Notes: a model not told the origin generated them from the sequence alone. 64,000 nt of DNA from Euphorbia lathyris (GCF_963576675.1 NC_088911.1:75483256-75547255); one strand, 5' to 3'; numbered from the stretch's first letter, positions 11,833 through 23,560 are shown. Numbers and translations: made by a program.

Positions 11833-12086
11833 GGCCCCATCGGGGGCCGCTATTTTCGTCACGGGCCGTTGGACGGCCCGTGACGGGAGCTGGGCCGCCC
11901 AGGCCCAGCCCCATGGCATTTGGCATTCGGCCAAGTGTTGGCCGAATGCCAAATGCATCATTTATCTATTTATTAAAAAAAAAAGAAAATGAAAAAATTG
12001 AAATGATGATTGGCAGCTTACCCTTGGCTCCAAGGCAAGGGTAAGCTGCTCATCTTTGCTTGGAGCCTACCTCGGCTCCAAGCAAA
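11833..12086 (+). repeat. Ladder of perfect palindromes in LTR2 U3
   Basis: Successive inverted repeats are visible: 11833-11848 (GGCCCC type); 11859-11883, 11-bp arms; 11890-11908, 7-bp arms; 11916-11956, 19-bp perfect arms with a 3-base loop; 12014-12048, 12-bp perfect arms; 12055-12086, 13-bp perfect arms. None shares sequence with the GTTGGGCG palindromes that occupy the same place in the other LTRs. Confidence 0.85.
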
Positions 12087-12104
12087 GGCAAATTACCCTT
12101 TTAG

Positions 12105-12133
12105 GGCTCCATGTCTATAAATAGCATGGAGCC
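12105..12133 (+). promoter_or_regulatory. LTR2 TATA box inside an inverted repeat
   Basis: TATAAATA at 12116-12123 lies between GGCTCCATG (12105-12113) and CATGGAGCC (12125-12133), perfect 9-bp arms. Transcription would be expected to start some 30 bases downstream. Confidence 0.8.
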
Positions 12134-13744
12134 TAATGCATTGAGGGGGGGAAAAATACACCCGAACCTCTGAAAAAATTCCACGAGACCCGAACAAAGC
12201 AAAAACATAAAAAAATTCGACTCAAAACACTATCAATCGACTTGATTTGACATTTCCATTACCGATTGAGAGGTAATAATCTGAGGAACTAGACCCGTTT
12301 ATTCTTTATTACACTTTTGTTGTTTATATCTACTTATTTATTTATTTTTGCACTTTGATTGTTTTGATTTGTCAAATTAATTTTTCGTTTTGCATTTGAA
12401 CAAGTATTTGGTTTTGGTTTTGAAATAAAAAACTTCGTTTGGATCCCAATACGAACCGTGACCCGATTTAAGGGTAGTTCGGGATCCAAATGTCGTAGAT
12501 CCGTGTGTTTACAAATGTTTTGAACCATTATTTTCAATAAAACGTCGTTTTAGAATCCTCCGTTACAAACCATGACCCGATTTGGGTAGTTCGGGGATTA
12601 AAACGATAAAATAGAGTGGATCTAATAAGTTTTGATAAATCTGAAATTTTAAAGGGACTGTTTCTGATATTTTTATCTTTTTGTTTTATGGTGTTTTGGG
12701 TCCCTTTTCTGAATCTTTAAATAAATCAGGGGCTGATCCTGATGTTTGCCATTATACATATATATATATATATATATGGCGGGGGTGGGTGAATTTAGCT
12801 TATTATGTTAAGTATATATATATATGGCGGGGTGGGTGTATTTAGGTTATCATTATATATATATTAGTTATTTATGTGTGGATTTTTTTGTTATTATTTT
12901 GGGTTTATTTGAGACTCTTAATTAAAATAGGGACTGTTAGTGAGTTTTTTTTATGTACTTTTCGGGTTATTAAGTCTTTATTAATTATTTGGGTATGTTT
13001 TGGTGGGTTGAAATATTGTGAATAGGCATATGGGTATTTTAAGATATTTAATGCATTTTATTCTCAATTTTAGGGTTGTCTATACATATATTTTTTTGGG
13101 TATGGATGAGGTTACTTTTTCTATCTTTTCATTTTAATTATTTTTGGGTTAATTAATTAATTGATATTTTTATGGTATTAGCATTTTTGGGTTTATTAAT
13201 ATTGAGGGTGTATTTACTTGATTATTTTTGGCACATTTTATGTACAAATACTATTTTGGGGGTGTTTTGGGTCAAATATTAGTTTTTCTACCTATTAATA
13301 TTATTTAGTATTTTCACATATTTTTATTTGAATTAAAGTACAATATACATAGCCATATTTTTACTTTTATTTATACACATATATATCTATAGTATATATC
13401 ATTCCTTTACTCTATTTTCATTATTAACTTATAGTTATAACTATTATTTTTTATTATGTGTATATTTACTAGTTACTCTTATTCTTAGACTATATAAGTA
13501 TATATTTTTGGGTAATTATGGACTAGGTGATTTGTGGGTCTAATGGGTTATATATTGTAATTATATTCATGGGGTTTAATTAGATAAAGAGGGGCTCAAG
13601 TCTAAAGGGAGGAGTTAAAAGGTAAAAAAGGGGGTTTTAATTTGAGTTTTTAATTAAAAAGTACTCTATAGGTTTTTCTAATAAATAAAAGATTCGGGTT
13701 CGTTATCACTTTCAATTGATTTCCAAAATATCACGTTTTAAAAC

Positions 13745-14009
13745 CTTAATTCGTTCCAACGACGGATTAAGCGAATCTTGTAATTAAAATCGTTTTCTTT
13801 CTAAATAATAGAGTTTTGAATCGTTTTCCAAACTAAACGGTTTTGTAGAAAAATAAATGGACTTGTATGCTTAATCACGTTTTCAGTTACAATTTCTTAT
13901 TTCACGTTTTCAAACACTCGAGTCGTTCCAACGGCGACTCGAGAAGACATCATATAAATCTACGGGGTTTTAAAATGTGCCTAAATCGTTCCAACGTCGA
14001 TTAAAGCAC
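13745..14009 (+). other. Three stem-loops with constant loop TTCCAACG in LTR2
   Basis: Hairpin 1 (13745-13771): CTTAATTCGT with ACGGATTAAG, one T.G wobble. Hairpin 2 (13917-13943): CTCGAGTCG with CGACTCGAG, perfect. Hairpin 3 (13977-14009): GTGCCTAAATCG with CGATTAAAGCAC, 10 of 12 pairs. All present TTCCAACG in the loop. Confidence 0.75.
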
Positions 14010-14574
14010 GAACCATGTAAATAAGCTCGTTTTGGGGAGTGAGATTAGCTTCGAGTTAATGTATAGTTTAAAAGCATAAATCACACTGTAAATGAATCAA
14101 CTCCGCTTCCTATCTCATTCTCTCTCCTACATTCTTTAAATTTCTGTAAATGGGTGATTCTTTAATAAAATGGCTTTCAATAATATGCTCAAAACGGTTT
14201 TCAAAGCGAGAAAGAAAAGGTTTCAAATGAATTTTAAACTTAAAGAAATATACGATTAGTCCGTTATCGCCTAACACGCTAAGTAGGAGGCCGGTGGTTC
14301 ATAACCGGGCGATGTCGGGGTGCCTAGTAGCCTTTCTCCGAAAAGGAGCTAGCCTTCTCGGCTCGTACCTAAGTTTCCCGAACCCTCACCGGTCTCCCGC
14401 AAGGGATCGGTGTTCATTTTCCCATTCGTGGGTGGTGACTCTTCCATACTCCAGGCTCCGGTTCTACCGAGCAGCTTGATTCCACGATTGGTTGCTTTCG
14501 GCGCCAATCACAGCATCTGTCGTCAACGGTGTCCACCCCCCGGTCCGCCCGGGCGAGGCCGCGGCACCTACAAA

Positions 14575-14592
14575 TGGCGACTCTGCTGGGGA
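14575..14592 (+). promoter_or_regulatory. Primer binding site (element 2)
   Basis: TGGCGACTCTGCTGGGGA, two bases (AA) after the LTR end. Same tRNA-Arg-type PBS as the other family members. Confidence 0.8.
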
Positions 14593-16508
14593 AGCGAGAA
14601 ATTTGATTCCGGAAGGCGTGTATTAAGCCCTTAACGGGGACGGATCGTATTATTTCTTTTCGTATGCATTCATAAGCATTATTGCAAACCTTTTGGGTAA
14701 TTTCCGCGAAACCTCTAGCGAGAGTCCATTCGTTGCTCGAAAGAGGCTAGTGTAAGTTCCCCCTTACAGTAAGGCGCCAAAGGGTCCCCATCCATTCGTT
14801 AGGGGCGAATTTGTGCGGTCCTGTGAGGTCCCGCGATCAGCCGTGTCAGCATATAGTAGCCTTAGAAGTTGCCATAGGATTACCCATTACCATTTTTGAT
14901 GTGATGAATGAATCAGTTCGTGTTTTTAAATTGCCATGATACGTGTCTAATCCTAAAATATGTAAAGAAAATGAAACGATACGTTAATATATACTCTTAA
15001 ACCGATATACAAACTACCCCAAAACATCGAAACGATTCGAACTAAAGACGACTTAGTCATCTCGTATGAATGAACTTGTGCGACCCGCCTGGTCCCTTTC
15101 CGTGTCCCTAAGAAGGCATATGTTCAGGAAATACATTGTGACGTAAGCACGTATTAGTATGAATCGGTTTGGTATTGAGGATAGCTATATCTCGATTTAA
15201 AAGACTATATTAACAGTAGCCGTTATTCACATTCTTTAAATAGGTTGGGATAAAACGAGATTATGACAAAACGAAAACAAAGAACATTTCTGTTTCGAAC
15301 GACCCCGTTGTAACATAAAGAGTTTCATAAACGTGGCCCGACCCTTCTAAACGGAAAATGAACTCTTACGTTACGCCTTATGTTGCTCCTAAGAGAAATG
15401 GACGTATCCGCAAAAAGTGACTAAGAAAATAAAAGAAAAGCAAAAATAAACAAACGACCAAAGTCATTCTGTACCTGCGATGTATATCCATCCCGAGGGT
15501 AGTTAAAGAAAATGAACCAATACTGTTAAATACGTGCCTTGAGCCGGTATGTACGCCGTTTAAAATCATAAAGCCGAATTAAGCTAAACTGCATAATTGC
15601 GCCATATGGACGAGACTGTGGGTTTGACTAATGGCTCGATCATTTCGACCGTTACCAAAACTACAAGAAGTATGGCCCGATCTGCGTATTCGCTTGACTC
15701 GTGCCTAAATGAAAAAGAACGGTGATATCTCTGCTTCGAATAAGCATGCGATTCAACGAAACGTTGATTTTCTATAACCACGCTAGGGTGATATATCCCG
15801 TAGATTGGAAGAAATAAAAACTTGTTGCTAGCCGAAAGATTACCGTGCGCTCAAATAAGACTCGCTGTCTTCTCATATAGCCAAAACGAGCAAACAGATT
15901 CTTGACGCTAAAAACAAACACGTTACACGATGAGTCCGTTCCCTAAAATAAAAAGTGATTTCATCACTGAATAAACACGTGGTTACGTCTCTCGATAGAT
16001 CCAAAAGATCCCGTCGTAATCCAAAAATCGAGGCACGAATCCACGCGAATAAAAGGGAACGAGTCATTGTGAATAACGGACGATTGAACCAGAAGAATAA
16101 CTCGTACCACGTCTAAAAACCGAGATGCGTTCAAAGGGTGTCAAAACCGGAACTGATGCATCTTGTAAAATAACGAGGGATGAGTTACTCCGAAAGGACA
16201 ATCCAATTTGGTCGATATCTTAGTCACTGAACGTTGATATGTCAAAACGAACTGTATTGTCTGATAGATGATTTACTTTTTCCGCAATAATCGATGGCAT
16301 CACGCGTCCCCTGGACCGCAATGTGAGCCCCAAACCAAAATCCTAGGAAAGAGACTTGGACCATCGAGTGTGTGGAGGAATAAGGGTGGAAGAGAGATGT
16401 TGTGATACGTGTAATTAGACTGACATTTGTTCTTCTTATCTTATATATCCGTAAATAAATAAACGCACACACCATGAATCATGCATATAAAATCATGCAT
16501 ACATACTA
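14593..16508 (+). other. 5' leader (element 2)
   Basis: Non-coding leader of 1.9 kb, collinear with the leaders of elements 1 and 3. Nothing else recognised. Confidence 0.6.
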
Positions 16509-17348
16509 ATGGATGCCGTTCACGCAGACTTCATCATTAAGCGGTTGTGGTTTCGCGAGAGTAACCGGCTAGTCAGGCAGTTTGATCAGCTACAGATTGA
16601 CAGTTCCGAATCGGCAGTTGTGGCTTTTGAATCACCTTCGTCCGAGTATACTCAGTCTTCTGCCAGTATGTCTGCGACCGACGAAAAAGTGGCCGAATTA
16701 GAAAATTCTGTGAACAACATTAATGATCAGTTGGCCGCAATTTTGGCCCAGCTAGCTGAGCTGGCGTTGAAGGATAACAAGAGTGGTAGTAAGCGCGCTG
16801 AGAATGAGGTGAACACTGGTCCCCGCTTCGGGAACGAGGATGACTATCAGGATTACATCCAGAAACAGCTTGAGAAGGAGAAAGGTAAGGAAGAGGAATG
16901 GAAGCAGCACATTACTCAGGAGGTGCAGGATCTGCGTGGGGGAAGCTCCAGAAGTCAAGACTTTTATAATTTAAAGAATTGTTTATCGGCAACTACTTTG
17001 CCTTTGAAGTTTCGGCTCCCTGACATGAAGAAGTTTGATGGAACTGGGGATCCCACTGCCCATATGAATCAGTATGTTGCTGTGATGAAACACACGATCT
17101 TAACTGAGGAACAAGTTCTTGGACTGTTCAATACTTACCTGGAGGGGGCTGCCCTCGTGTGGTTTCACGCGTTGCCGTTGGTGACGAAGAGAGATTGGAA
17201 AGAGTTGGCGAAGTCATTTATCGCTCAGTATAGTTTCAACACTATGCTTGAGGTTACTCTAAAGGAGCTGGAAAGCACTAAGCAACAAACTGGTGAGTCT
17301 TTTTCCGATTTTGTGAGGAGGTGGAGAGCCAAGGCGGCGGTTATATAA
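16509..17348 (+). pseudogene. Gag N-terminal part (element 2)
   Basis: Start ATG at 16509 (MDAVHADFIIKRLW) matches the gag start of element 3. The order is short basic N-terminus, Ser-rich linker, coiled coil (about residues 55-90), Lys/Glu-rich helix, and the first gag-core module (FDGTGDPTAHMNQY to SFIAQYSF). A 5-base loss around 17345, compared with element 3 (GTTATGAAACAGAAGCCGCTT there), shifts the frame and creates an immediate TAA. Gag is the particle-forming protein; this copy cannot make it whole. Confidence 0.85.
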
Positions 17349-18965
17349 GCCGCTTGAGCAGGATCAGATCCGAATGGTAATTGGCAACACGTTGCCGTAT
17401 ATTAAGAATGAGCTGCGGTATATGTCTTTTACCGATTTCAATCAGATGTATAGCTACGCCTTGACAGTCGAGGGGGACGGAGAGCCGAAGAAAGCTTATA
17501 CCAAGTGGACAAAGTCTGGATATAGTGCCGGAGGGCCAAGCGCGAGTACAGAATCGGCCGCAGTGAAAGTGCTTGATCTTAATGCTATCGAGAAGAGGCG
17601 GTTCGCCAAGTTTGATCAGACCTACGCAAAAGTTTTCGAACGATTGCAGAAAAAGGGATTGTTGAAAGCCCTCACTCCTTATAGAAAAGTACCGCCTACT
17701 CCGCAGATACAAGCTAGGGGACACTGCGAGTTCCATAGTAATTATGGGCACACTATTGAGAACTGCGAGAGGCTGAAACACGAGATTCAGGATTTGATTG
17801 AGGAAAAGAAGATAGCTGATCCTTCGTCAGCGAACCCTTCCACTAGGCGTAATCCATTGCCTAACCATAGGGTGAGCATGATCGGGTCTGGGCTCGGAGC
17901 AAGTTTAGTAATGGAATCCTTCAGGGAAAATGAAGAGGAGTTGTTGGATTCTGATGAGAAGAGTAATATTGGAAATGGTTTATACGTGTCCTTCCTTGGC
18001 AAGGAGCAGGAGGGTGAACCGATGGATGAAGGGTTAGACGGCGGAGCACCGTATGATGAAGATAGTGCTGAAGAGACCGGGGAAGGGTCGTCTCGAACTA
18101 TTGTGCCAGAATTGAGTCTATTCAGTGGAGGAGAGAATCCCGATGTGCACTTGCGTGAGTATATGCATGATATGTTTGTTGAATCCTTTGGGGTGGACGA
18201 GATTGCTTAGTGGTTCCACCATTCGTTAATAGGCGAGCCTTTGGGGTGGTTCCACTCATTGCCTGACTCCTGCAAGCATGATTGGGAACAGTTGTGTGAT
18301 TTATTCCTAGAGAAGTACAAGAAACTAAGGATAGGACCGCAGAGTGTTTTGCGCTGCAAATTGGGCCTATTAAGCGTCCGTTACCAGCTGTCAGTAAGTA
18401 TAACGGCAACAAGGATCCGATGGAGCACCTTCACTTCTACTTGTCGGCCATGGGGCCGTTGGGTTTTAAGGAAGAAGAGATCACTAGTCTGTTTTGCAAT
18501 TCACTGATGGGGGAGCCGCTGATGTGGTATATATCTCTCCCGATGCGTATCAAGTGCGATTGGGCCGCGATGACCAAGAGGTTCATTAAGGAATATACAG
18601 TATGGATGCTTGCGGAGCAAACACCAGACTCACCCTCTTATGAAACACCTGAAGCGGTGTTGGCAATGCCCAAGTATGGCGGATATCGGGATCCCGTGGA
18701 GCACGCGAGGTTGTTCCGCAACCATATGTATGACGCTGGGTTCCCTCAATGTGAGTTACATGAACACTTCTCGGAAACTCTCATGGGAGAAGCCTTGTTG
18801 TGGCACCAAGGCCTATCAGAGGAAGAAATGGGTCATTGGATACCTCTTAGGGATGCGTTTGTGTCAAGGTATGAGATGTATGTTCCATGGACGGGATCCC
18901 TGGAAGATCTGGATAGGATCAGGCAATTCCCCGAGGAACCGTTTGTGGATTACGCTAGGAGGTAG
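17349..18965 (+). pseudogene. Gag middle: zinc knuckle and gag-core modules 2-4 (element 2), broken
   Basis: Homologous reading resumes after the frameshift and runs through the CX2HX4HX4C motif (CEFHSNYGHTIENC), the acidic linker and gag-core modules 2 to 4. Breaks: TAG at 18208-18210 (CAG in element 1, also TAG in element 3), a 1-base loss near 18322-18330, and TAG at 18963-18965 (TGG in the other copies). Module 3 begins near 18410 and module 4 near 18675. Confidence 0.8.
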
Positions 18966-20968
18966 AGGTACCACTACGAGCAGTGTCAAAAGATGATAAG
19001 TGATAAGGTGCAGCTCATGTGCATACAAAGAGGCGCAATTCCAATGGCGGCAAGAAGGATGAACAGAGTGTCCCTCAGGGACTATAATGATTTGATAGGC
19101 TGGGCTGTGTATGGATCATCAGATCCCTTGTATTTGAATTCAAACGTCCCTCATGTAATGGATCTGATGGTGGTGGACATTTGGGAAAGTTCCTCGGATG
19201 AGGAGGATGCTGATCGGAGAATTCCTATCAATATTTGGGATGAATCTGATGATGAGCCGGAGATCGCCGTTATGACAAGATCAGGTCGGGTGGCCGAAGG
19301 GAAGGCACCTATGGTTGAGACAGAAATAGGGGAAGGATTGGCTCCCAAGCCAGATGACCAAGTCCTCGAGCAGTTGAAGAAAACACAAGCTAAGTCTACG
19401 GTGTGGGAAGTCCTATGTCATTCCAAGTACCACCGTGAGAATCTGATGAAGGAGCTACAGAATTTGGTCATTTCTACCGATAATGAGCCGGCAGCGCTAG
19501 TAGGGGCGATTATGGCCCGGACGAAGACTGAAATCACTTTCACCGATGAAGATCTCCCGGAGGAGGGTAAGGCTCACAACAAGCCTTTATACATCCGAGC
19601 TGAAATTAACAGGAAGAAGACTAGCTGTGTGATGGTTGATGATGGATCGGCCATTAATGTTTGCCCGCTGAAACTTTTGTCCAAGTTGGGAGTGGAAAGA
19701 GGAGACTTGACTGCCTCGGAAACCGTGATCAGAGCCTACGATGATAGCCGCAGGCACATTGAAGGAGTCTTTAAGGCCAAGCTGAAAGTGGGGCCTCACG
19801 AGGAAGAAACAGAGTTCATTGTGCTGGATATACCGGTGACTTTTGCTGTGTTGTTGGGACGCCCATGGTTCCATAAGCTAGGAGGGGTGCCCTCCACGCT
19901 CCACCAAATGATCAAATTTCCCTTCGGGGAGGAGATAGTGACGATTAGAGCTGAGAAGTTGAGTTCAGTGGCGGCGTTGGGAATTGAGCCTCAGCTTTTC
20001 TCCGGATTCCAAGTTTCAGGGATATACGAGTCTAGCATGACCGTCGATGTGGTGAAGATGATGAAAGGGGGTTTCATCCCCGGTATGGGCTTGGGAGCAC
20101 ACCATCAAGGGTTGCCAGAATCTCCGGACTTCAAGAGTCAGAAAACCCGGAGGGGTTTGGGATATGAGCTGGGAGGCCCGTCCAACACAGGTGGTGAAGG
20201 AAAGGTGGGCCTAAAGAAGTATTTTGTGAATGAGGGACACGGGAAGGTTTATTCTGGGACTCCCGAGTCAGAGACTAGCGCCGAAGGAAAGATTCTGCCG
20301 GGCTTTGAGATCTTCAATGATGTCACCAGCTGGGGCAAAGGAGAGGCAAACTGCTTCGTCGAGGAGATCATGATGTTAAATCTGAATGCCGAGGAGCAGG
20401 TCATCACTATTGAGGCAACTGTGGGAGCGGAGGACGAGCCCAACACCTCCAAGGCTTATGAGAAACCCGGGAACCCTGATGATGAAAATTGTATTACTGC
20501 TTTATTTGAATCCAATGATGTACTCGCCAACACTACCAATGAAATGAATTCTGATTTTGCTTACTTGCTTGATGTTGATTCTGATCATTCCATGCATTCT
20601 CATTCATATAACATGCCTACATTTGAAATCAATACAATAGAAATGTCAACTTTCAATCTTGGCACGGATGAAAATCCTAAACTTATACAAATTGCTCAAG
20701 AATTAACTACTGAAGAGAGGAAAGAATTTGAGAGAATAATTAAAAAATACGAAATAGTGTTTGCTTGGACATATGAAGACATGCCAGGAATCGATCAATC
20801 AATCGTAACTCACCGTATTCCAACATACCCCGATGCTAAGCCCGTGAAACAGAAACTCCGACGTATGAGGCCGGAATGGGCAGATAAGATCAGAGAGGAA
20901 GTGAAGAAACAGTTAGAAGCAGGGTTCATCGAAGTAATCGACTATCCCCTTTGGGTTGCAAATGTAGT
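18966..20968 (+). pseudogene. Protease and G-patch-like region (element 2), truncated before RT
   Basis: The long frame (from 18993 in the open part) covers the end of gag module 4, acidic linker, aspartic protease (DDGSA active site near 19640; LLGRPW near 19855), the glycine-rich G-patch-like segment near 20065-20110, and the linker to RT. It then runs directly into LTR3 at 20969; the frame's last codons are LTR sequence. A G-patch next to a retroelement protease is known from some betaretroviruses; its presence here is by motif only. Confidence 0.82.
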
Positions 20969-21186
20969 TGTAGACACCGAGTCGGAGGACCTGTGATGAA
21001 AACCTGTGACAAGACGGTTGAAGCGGTTGGTTCCGGGAGTTTTAAAGCAAAAAAATATAATAAAAAAACGAGAGGTCAGTAGGAGTTGCGGTCGTCGAGT
21101 GGACGGCTCGCGAGTGCTCAGCGACGTGGTGCGAGCGCCTAGCGGCAGTCGGCGCGCGCCCGACAGCGCGGGGCGCCGCGCCCAAC

Positions 21187-21295
21187 AGAAGTTGGGCGTA
21201 CGCCCAACAAAAGTTGGGCGTCCGCCCAAATAATGTTGGGCGTTCGCCCAACATCTTGGGCGTAGCCCGACGCCCGTCGGGCTACGCCCAAATTT
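21187..21295 (+). repeat. Palindrome array in LTR3 U3
   Basis: Three GTTGGGCG-TN-CGCCCAA(C) units are followed by a larger palindrome (TTGGGCGTAGCCCGACG with its mirror) that ends just before the TATA repeat. Confidence 0.8.
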
Positions 21296-21302
21296 TTTTG
21301 GA

Positions 21303-21327
21303 ATCCGTGCCTATAAAAGGCACGGAT
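21303..21327 (+). promoter_or_regulatory. LTR3 TATA box inside an inverted repeat
   Basis: TATAAAA at 21312-21318 is flanked by ATCCGTGCCT (21303-21312) and AGGCACGGAT (21318-21327), perfect 10-bp arms that overlap the TATA ends. Confidence 0.8.
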
Positions 21328-22726
21328 CCCCATGCATTGGAAAGGAGGATTTTTGGGAGCTTCTCACTTTAAAACATTTTTTAGAGAGAGAAAGTCATTT
21401 TTTTTCCTAAAAAATCCGAATTTCCTAAAAGTTAAAATTTTGCCAAAAACACAAAAAACACCGGAAAATCACGATTCGTGGAATCAACCGACTTCAACTG
21501 TCAATACTGATCTTGAGGTATTATCCGAGGACTAGACTCGTGTTATTTATTTTAATTATTTAATTATTTTATTTATTTTTATTTTTAGTCTTTATTTTAT
21601 TTATTTATTTATCACGTTTATTTATTCTCCCGTATTTATTTAATTCTCGTCCCGTATTAAATAAATGTTCGTTTTGGTTTTGAAATAAAAACCTCGTTTT
21701 AACATCCCAATACGAACCGTGATCCGATTCAAAGGTAGTTCGGGATTAAAAAACGTTGTAATTATAAGTTTTTGAAAATATTTCTAAATAACGTTTTGAA
21801 ATAAAACATCGTTTTAGGAGTCTCCGTTATAGACTATGATCCAATTTGGATAGTTCGGAGGTCCAAAACGATAGAATAGATCTAATTTAAAGTGTTTGAA
21901 CAAATCTGGATAATATAGGGACTGCTGTTGATATTCTCCCTTTTCTGTCACTAACAGCAGATTAGCGACAGATTTTCCGTCGGTAATCTGCTGGAATCCG
22001 AAAATTGCCCTTTTAACCCTCTTTTCTCAACTTTTTGATATTTATACTTGTATATATATATATATTTAATTATGTAGCATATTCATAAAAATTATTTTTG
22101 AGTCCTATAACCCTTAAATACGTATTGTATAGCTTATATTTCACATTGGGAATTTAATCCGTTTTGATTTGGTTTTGTAAAGCATTATATTTGTATATAT
22201 ATATATATATAGTTTTTGGCTCATTTAAGCTATATTAGCTATTATTTAGAGTGGAAGTTGTTTTTTATATATTTATTATGTAAAACTATTTTGAGATAAA
22301 TGTTATTTTCTATTTATGGATTTTGTCCATTATTTTCATATGTTTTTTTTGTAGGATAAAAATGTATTATACTTAGTATTTTGTATTATCATTATTATGA
22401 ATATATTTAGTATCTTTTACTTATCTTTTCAACTATATCCTTATTTTTAGATAAAAATGTATATATGTATATATGTATATTCACTTCATTTTTTGGACTT
22501 TAATGTACATATTTCAAGTTTGTTTTACTTGGTGAATTTTGGGGGATTTAAATGGTTCATTCTTGTACATATATTCAAGTAAGGTTCAATTGAGTGGAAA
22601 GGGGAAATAAATCATAAAAAGAGAGTTTAATTTGCTTATTTAAACTTAATTTGTTAAGAAGTTCCTAAGGTAAATAAAAGGCTTTCTTATCACTTTAAAC
22701 CGTTTCCTAAAGCATCACGTGTTAAA

Positions 22727-22984
22727 ACCTTAATTCGTTCCAACGACGGATTAAGCGAACCTGGTAATTAAAATTGCTTTTGTGAATAATGAAGTTTTGA
22801 ATTGCTTTCCTAATTAAATGGTTTTTGTACAAAATAAATTGACTTGTATGCTTAATCACGCTTTTAGATTAAAAATGTTTGCTCAACGTTTTCAAACTCT
22901 CGAGTCGTTCCAACGGCGATTCGAGTGAACGTCATTAACGGGGTTTTGAAACGTGCCTAAATCGTTCCAACGGCAATTAAGGTA
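22727..22984 (+). other. Three stem-loops with constant loop TTCCAACG in LTR3
   Basis: Hairpins around 22730 (CTTAATTCG/CGGATTAAG, T.G wobble), 22900 (CTCGAGTCG/CGATTCGAG, G.T wobble) and 22957 (CCTAAATCG/CAATTAAGG, two mismatches). Loops read TTCCAACGA or TTCCAACGG. Confidence 0.7.
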
Positions 22985-23560
22985 GGAACCATGTAAATAA
23001 ACTCGTTTTTGGGGAATGAGATTAGCTTAGAGTTAGTGTGTAGTCTAAAGCATAAAATCACACTGTGAATAAATCAATTCTTTCTTCTCCCCCTCTCTCT
23101 CCTATATACTTTAAATCTATGCAAAATGGGTGATTCTTTACTAAAATGGCTTTCGAATAACATGCTCAAAACGGTTTTCAAAGCGAGAAAGAAAAGGTTT
23201 CAAATGAATTTTAAACTTAAAGAAATATGCGATTAGTCCGTTATCGCCTAACACGCTGAGTAGGAGGCCGGTGGTTCATAACCGGGCGATGTCGGGGTGC
23301 CTAGTAGCCTTTCTTTGGAGAGGAGCTAGCCTTCTCGGCTCGTACCTAAGTTTCCCGAACCCTCACCGGTCTCCCGCAAGGGATCGGTGTTCATTTTCCC
23401 ATTCGTGGGTGGCGACTCTTCCATACTCCGAGCTCCGGTCCTACCGAGCAGCTTGATTCCACGATTGGTTGCTTTCGGCACCAATCACCGCTTACGCCGC
23501 CATGAGGTATCCACCCCCCGGTCCGCCCGGGCGAGGCCGTTCGGCACCTTGTCTAACAAG

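Larger units (their letters stand above)
11411..14572 (+). repeat. LTR2 (3.16 kb), divergent U3
   Basis: Starts TGTAGACACCGGGGTCGGAG and ends ...CACCTACA before the PBS. The first about 750 bases differ from LTR1, LTR3 and LTR4, while the part downstream of the TATA box resembles them. It contains six consecutive palindromes (11833-12133), TATAAATA at 12116-12123, a long AT-rich tract (about 12740-13700, with a TA run near 12756-12776), three stem-loops (13745-14009) and the shared GC-rich 3' end (14270-14572). No coding signal. Confidence 0.88.
11411..20968 (+). mobile_element. Element 2: Tat-like gypsy retrotransposon lacking RT, RNase H and integrase
   Basis: Order is LTR2 (11411-14572), PBS, leader, gag, protease, then a sharp join at 20968/20969 into LTR3. 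The join is reached 12 codons or so into the linker before RT, at the sequence aaatgtagt, which shares TGTAG with the first bases of the LTR. Everything from RT to the polypurine tract is missing. LTR2 and LTR3 differ strongly in U3, so they are not the two LTRs of one recent insertion. Confidence 0.85.
20969..23558 (+). repeat. LTR3 (2.59 kb), shared between elements 2 and 3
   Basis: Starts TGTAGACACCGAGTCGGAGG and ends ...TCTAACA, followed by AG and a PBS. Layout: GTTGGGCG palindromes (21187-21295), TATA inside an inverted repeat (21303-21327), a purine-rich AGAGAGAGAAAG patch (21383-21392), AT-rich central tract with TA runs near 22054 and 22197, three stem-loops (22727-22984), and the shared GC-rich end (23240-23558). 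It acts as 3' flank of element 2 and 5' LTR of element 3. Confidence 0.88.

Noticed and set aside
14294..14479. Recurring 60-70 residue frames near LTR ends (also 6708, 23271, 50548, 51723)
   Set aside because: Same conserved LTR tail each time, no start context, non-coding in an LTR.
14575..14592. tRNA gene
   Set aside because: Only complementarity to a tRNA 3' end; no cloverleaf, so it is a primer binding site.
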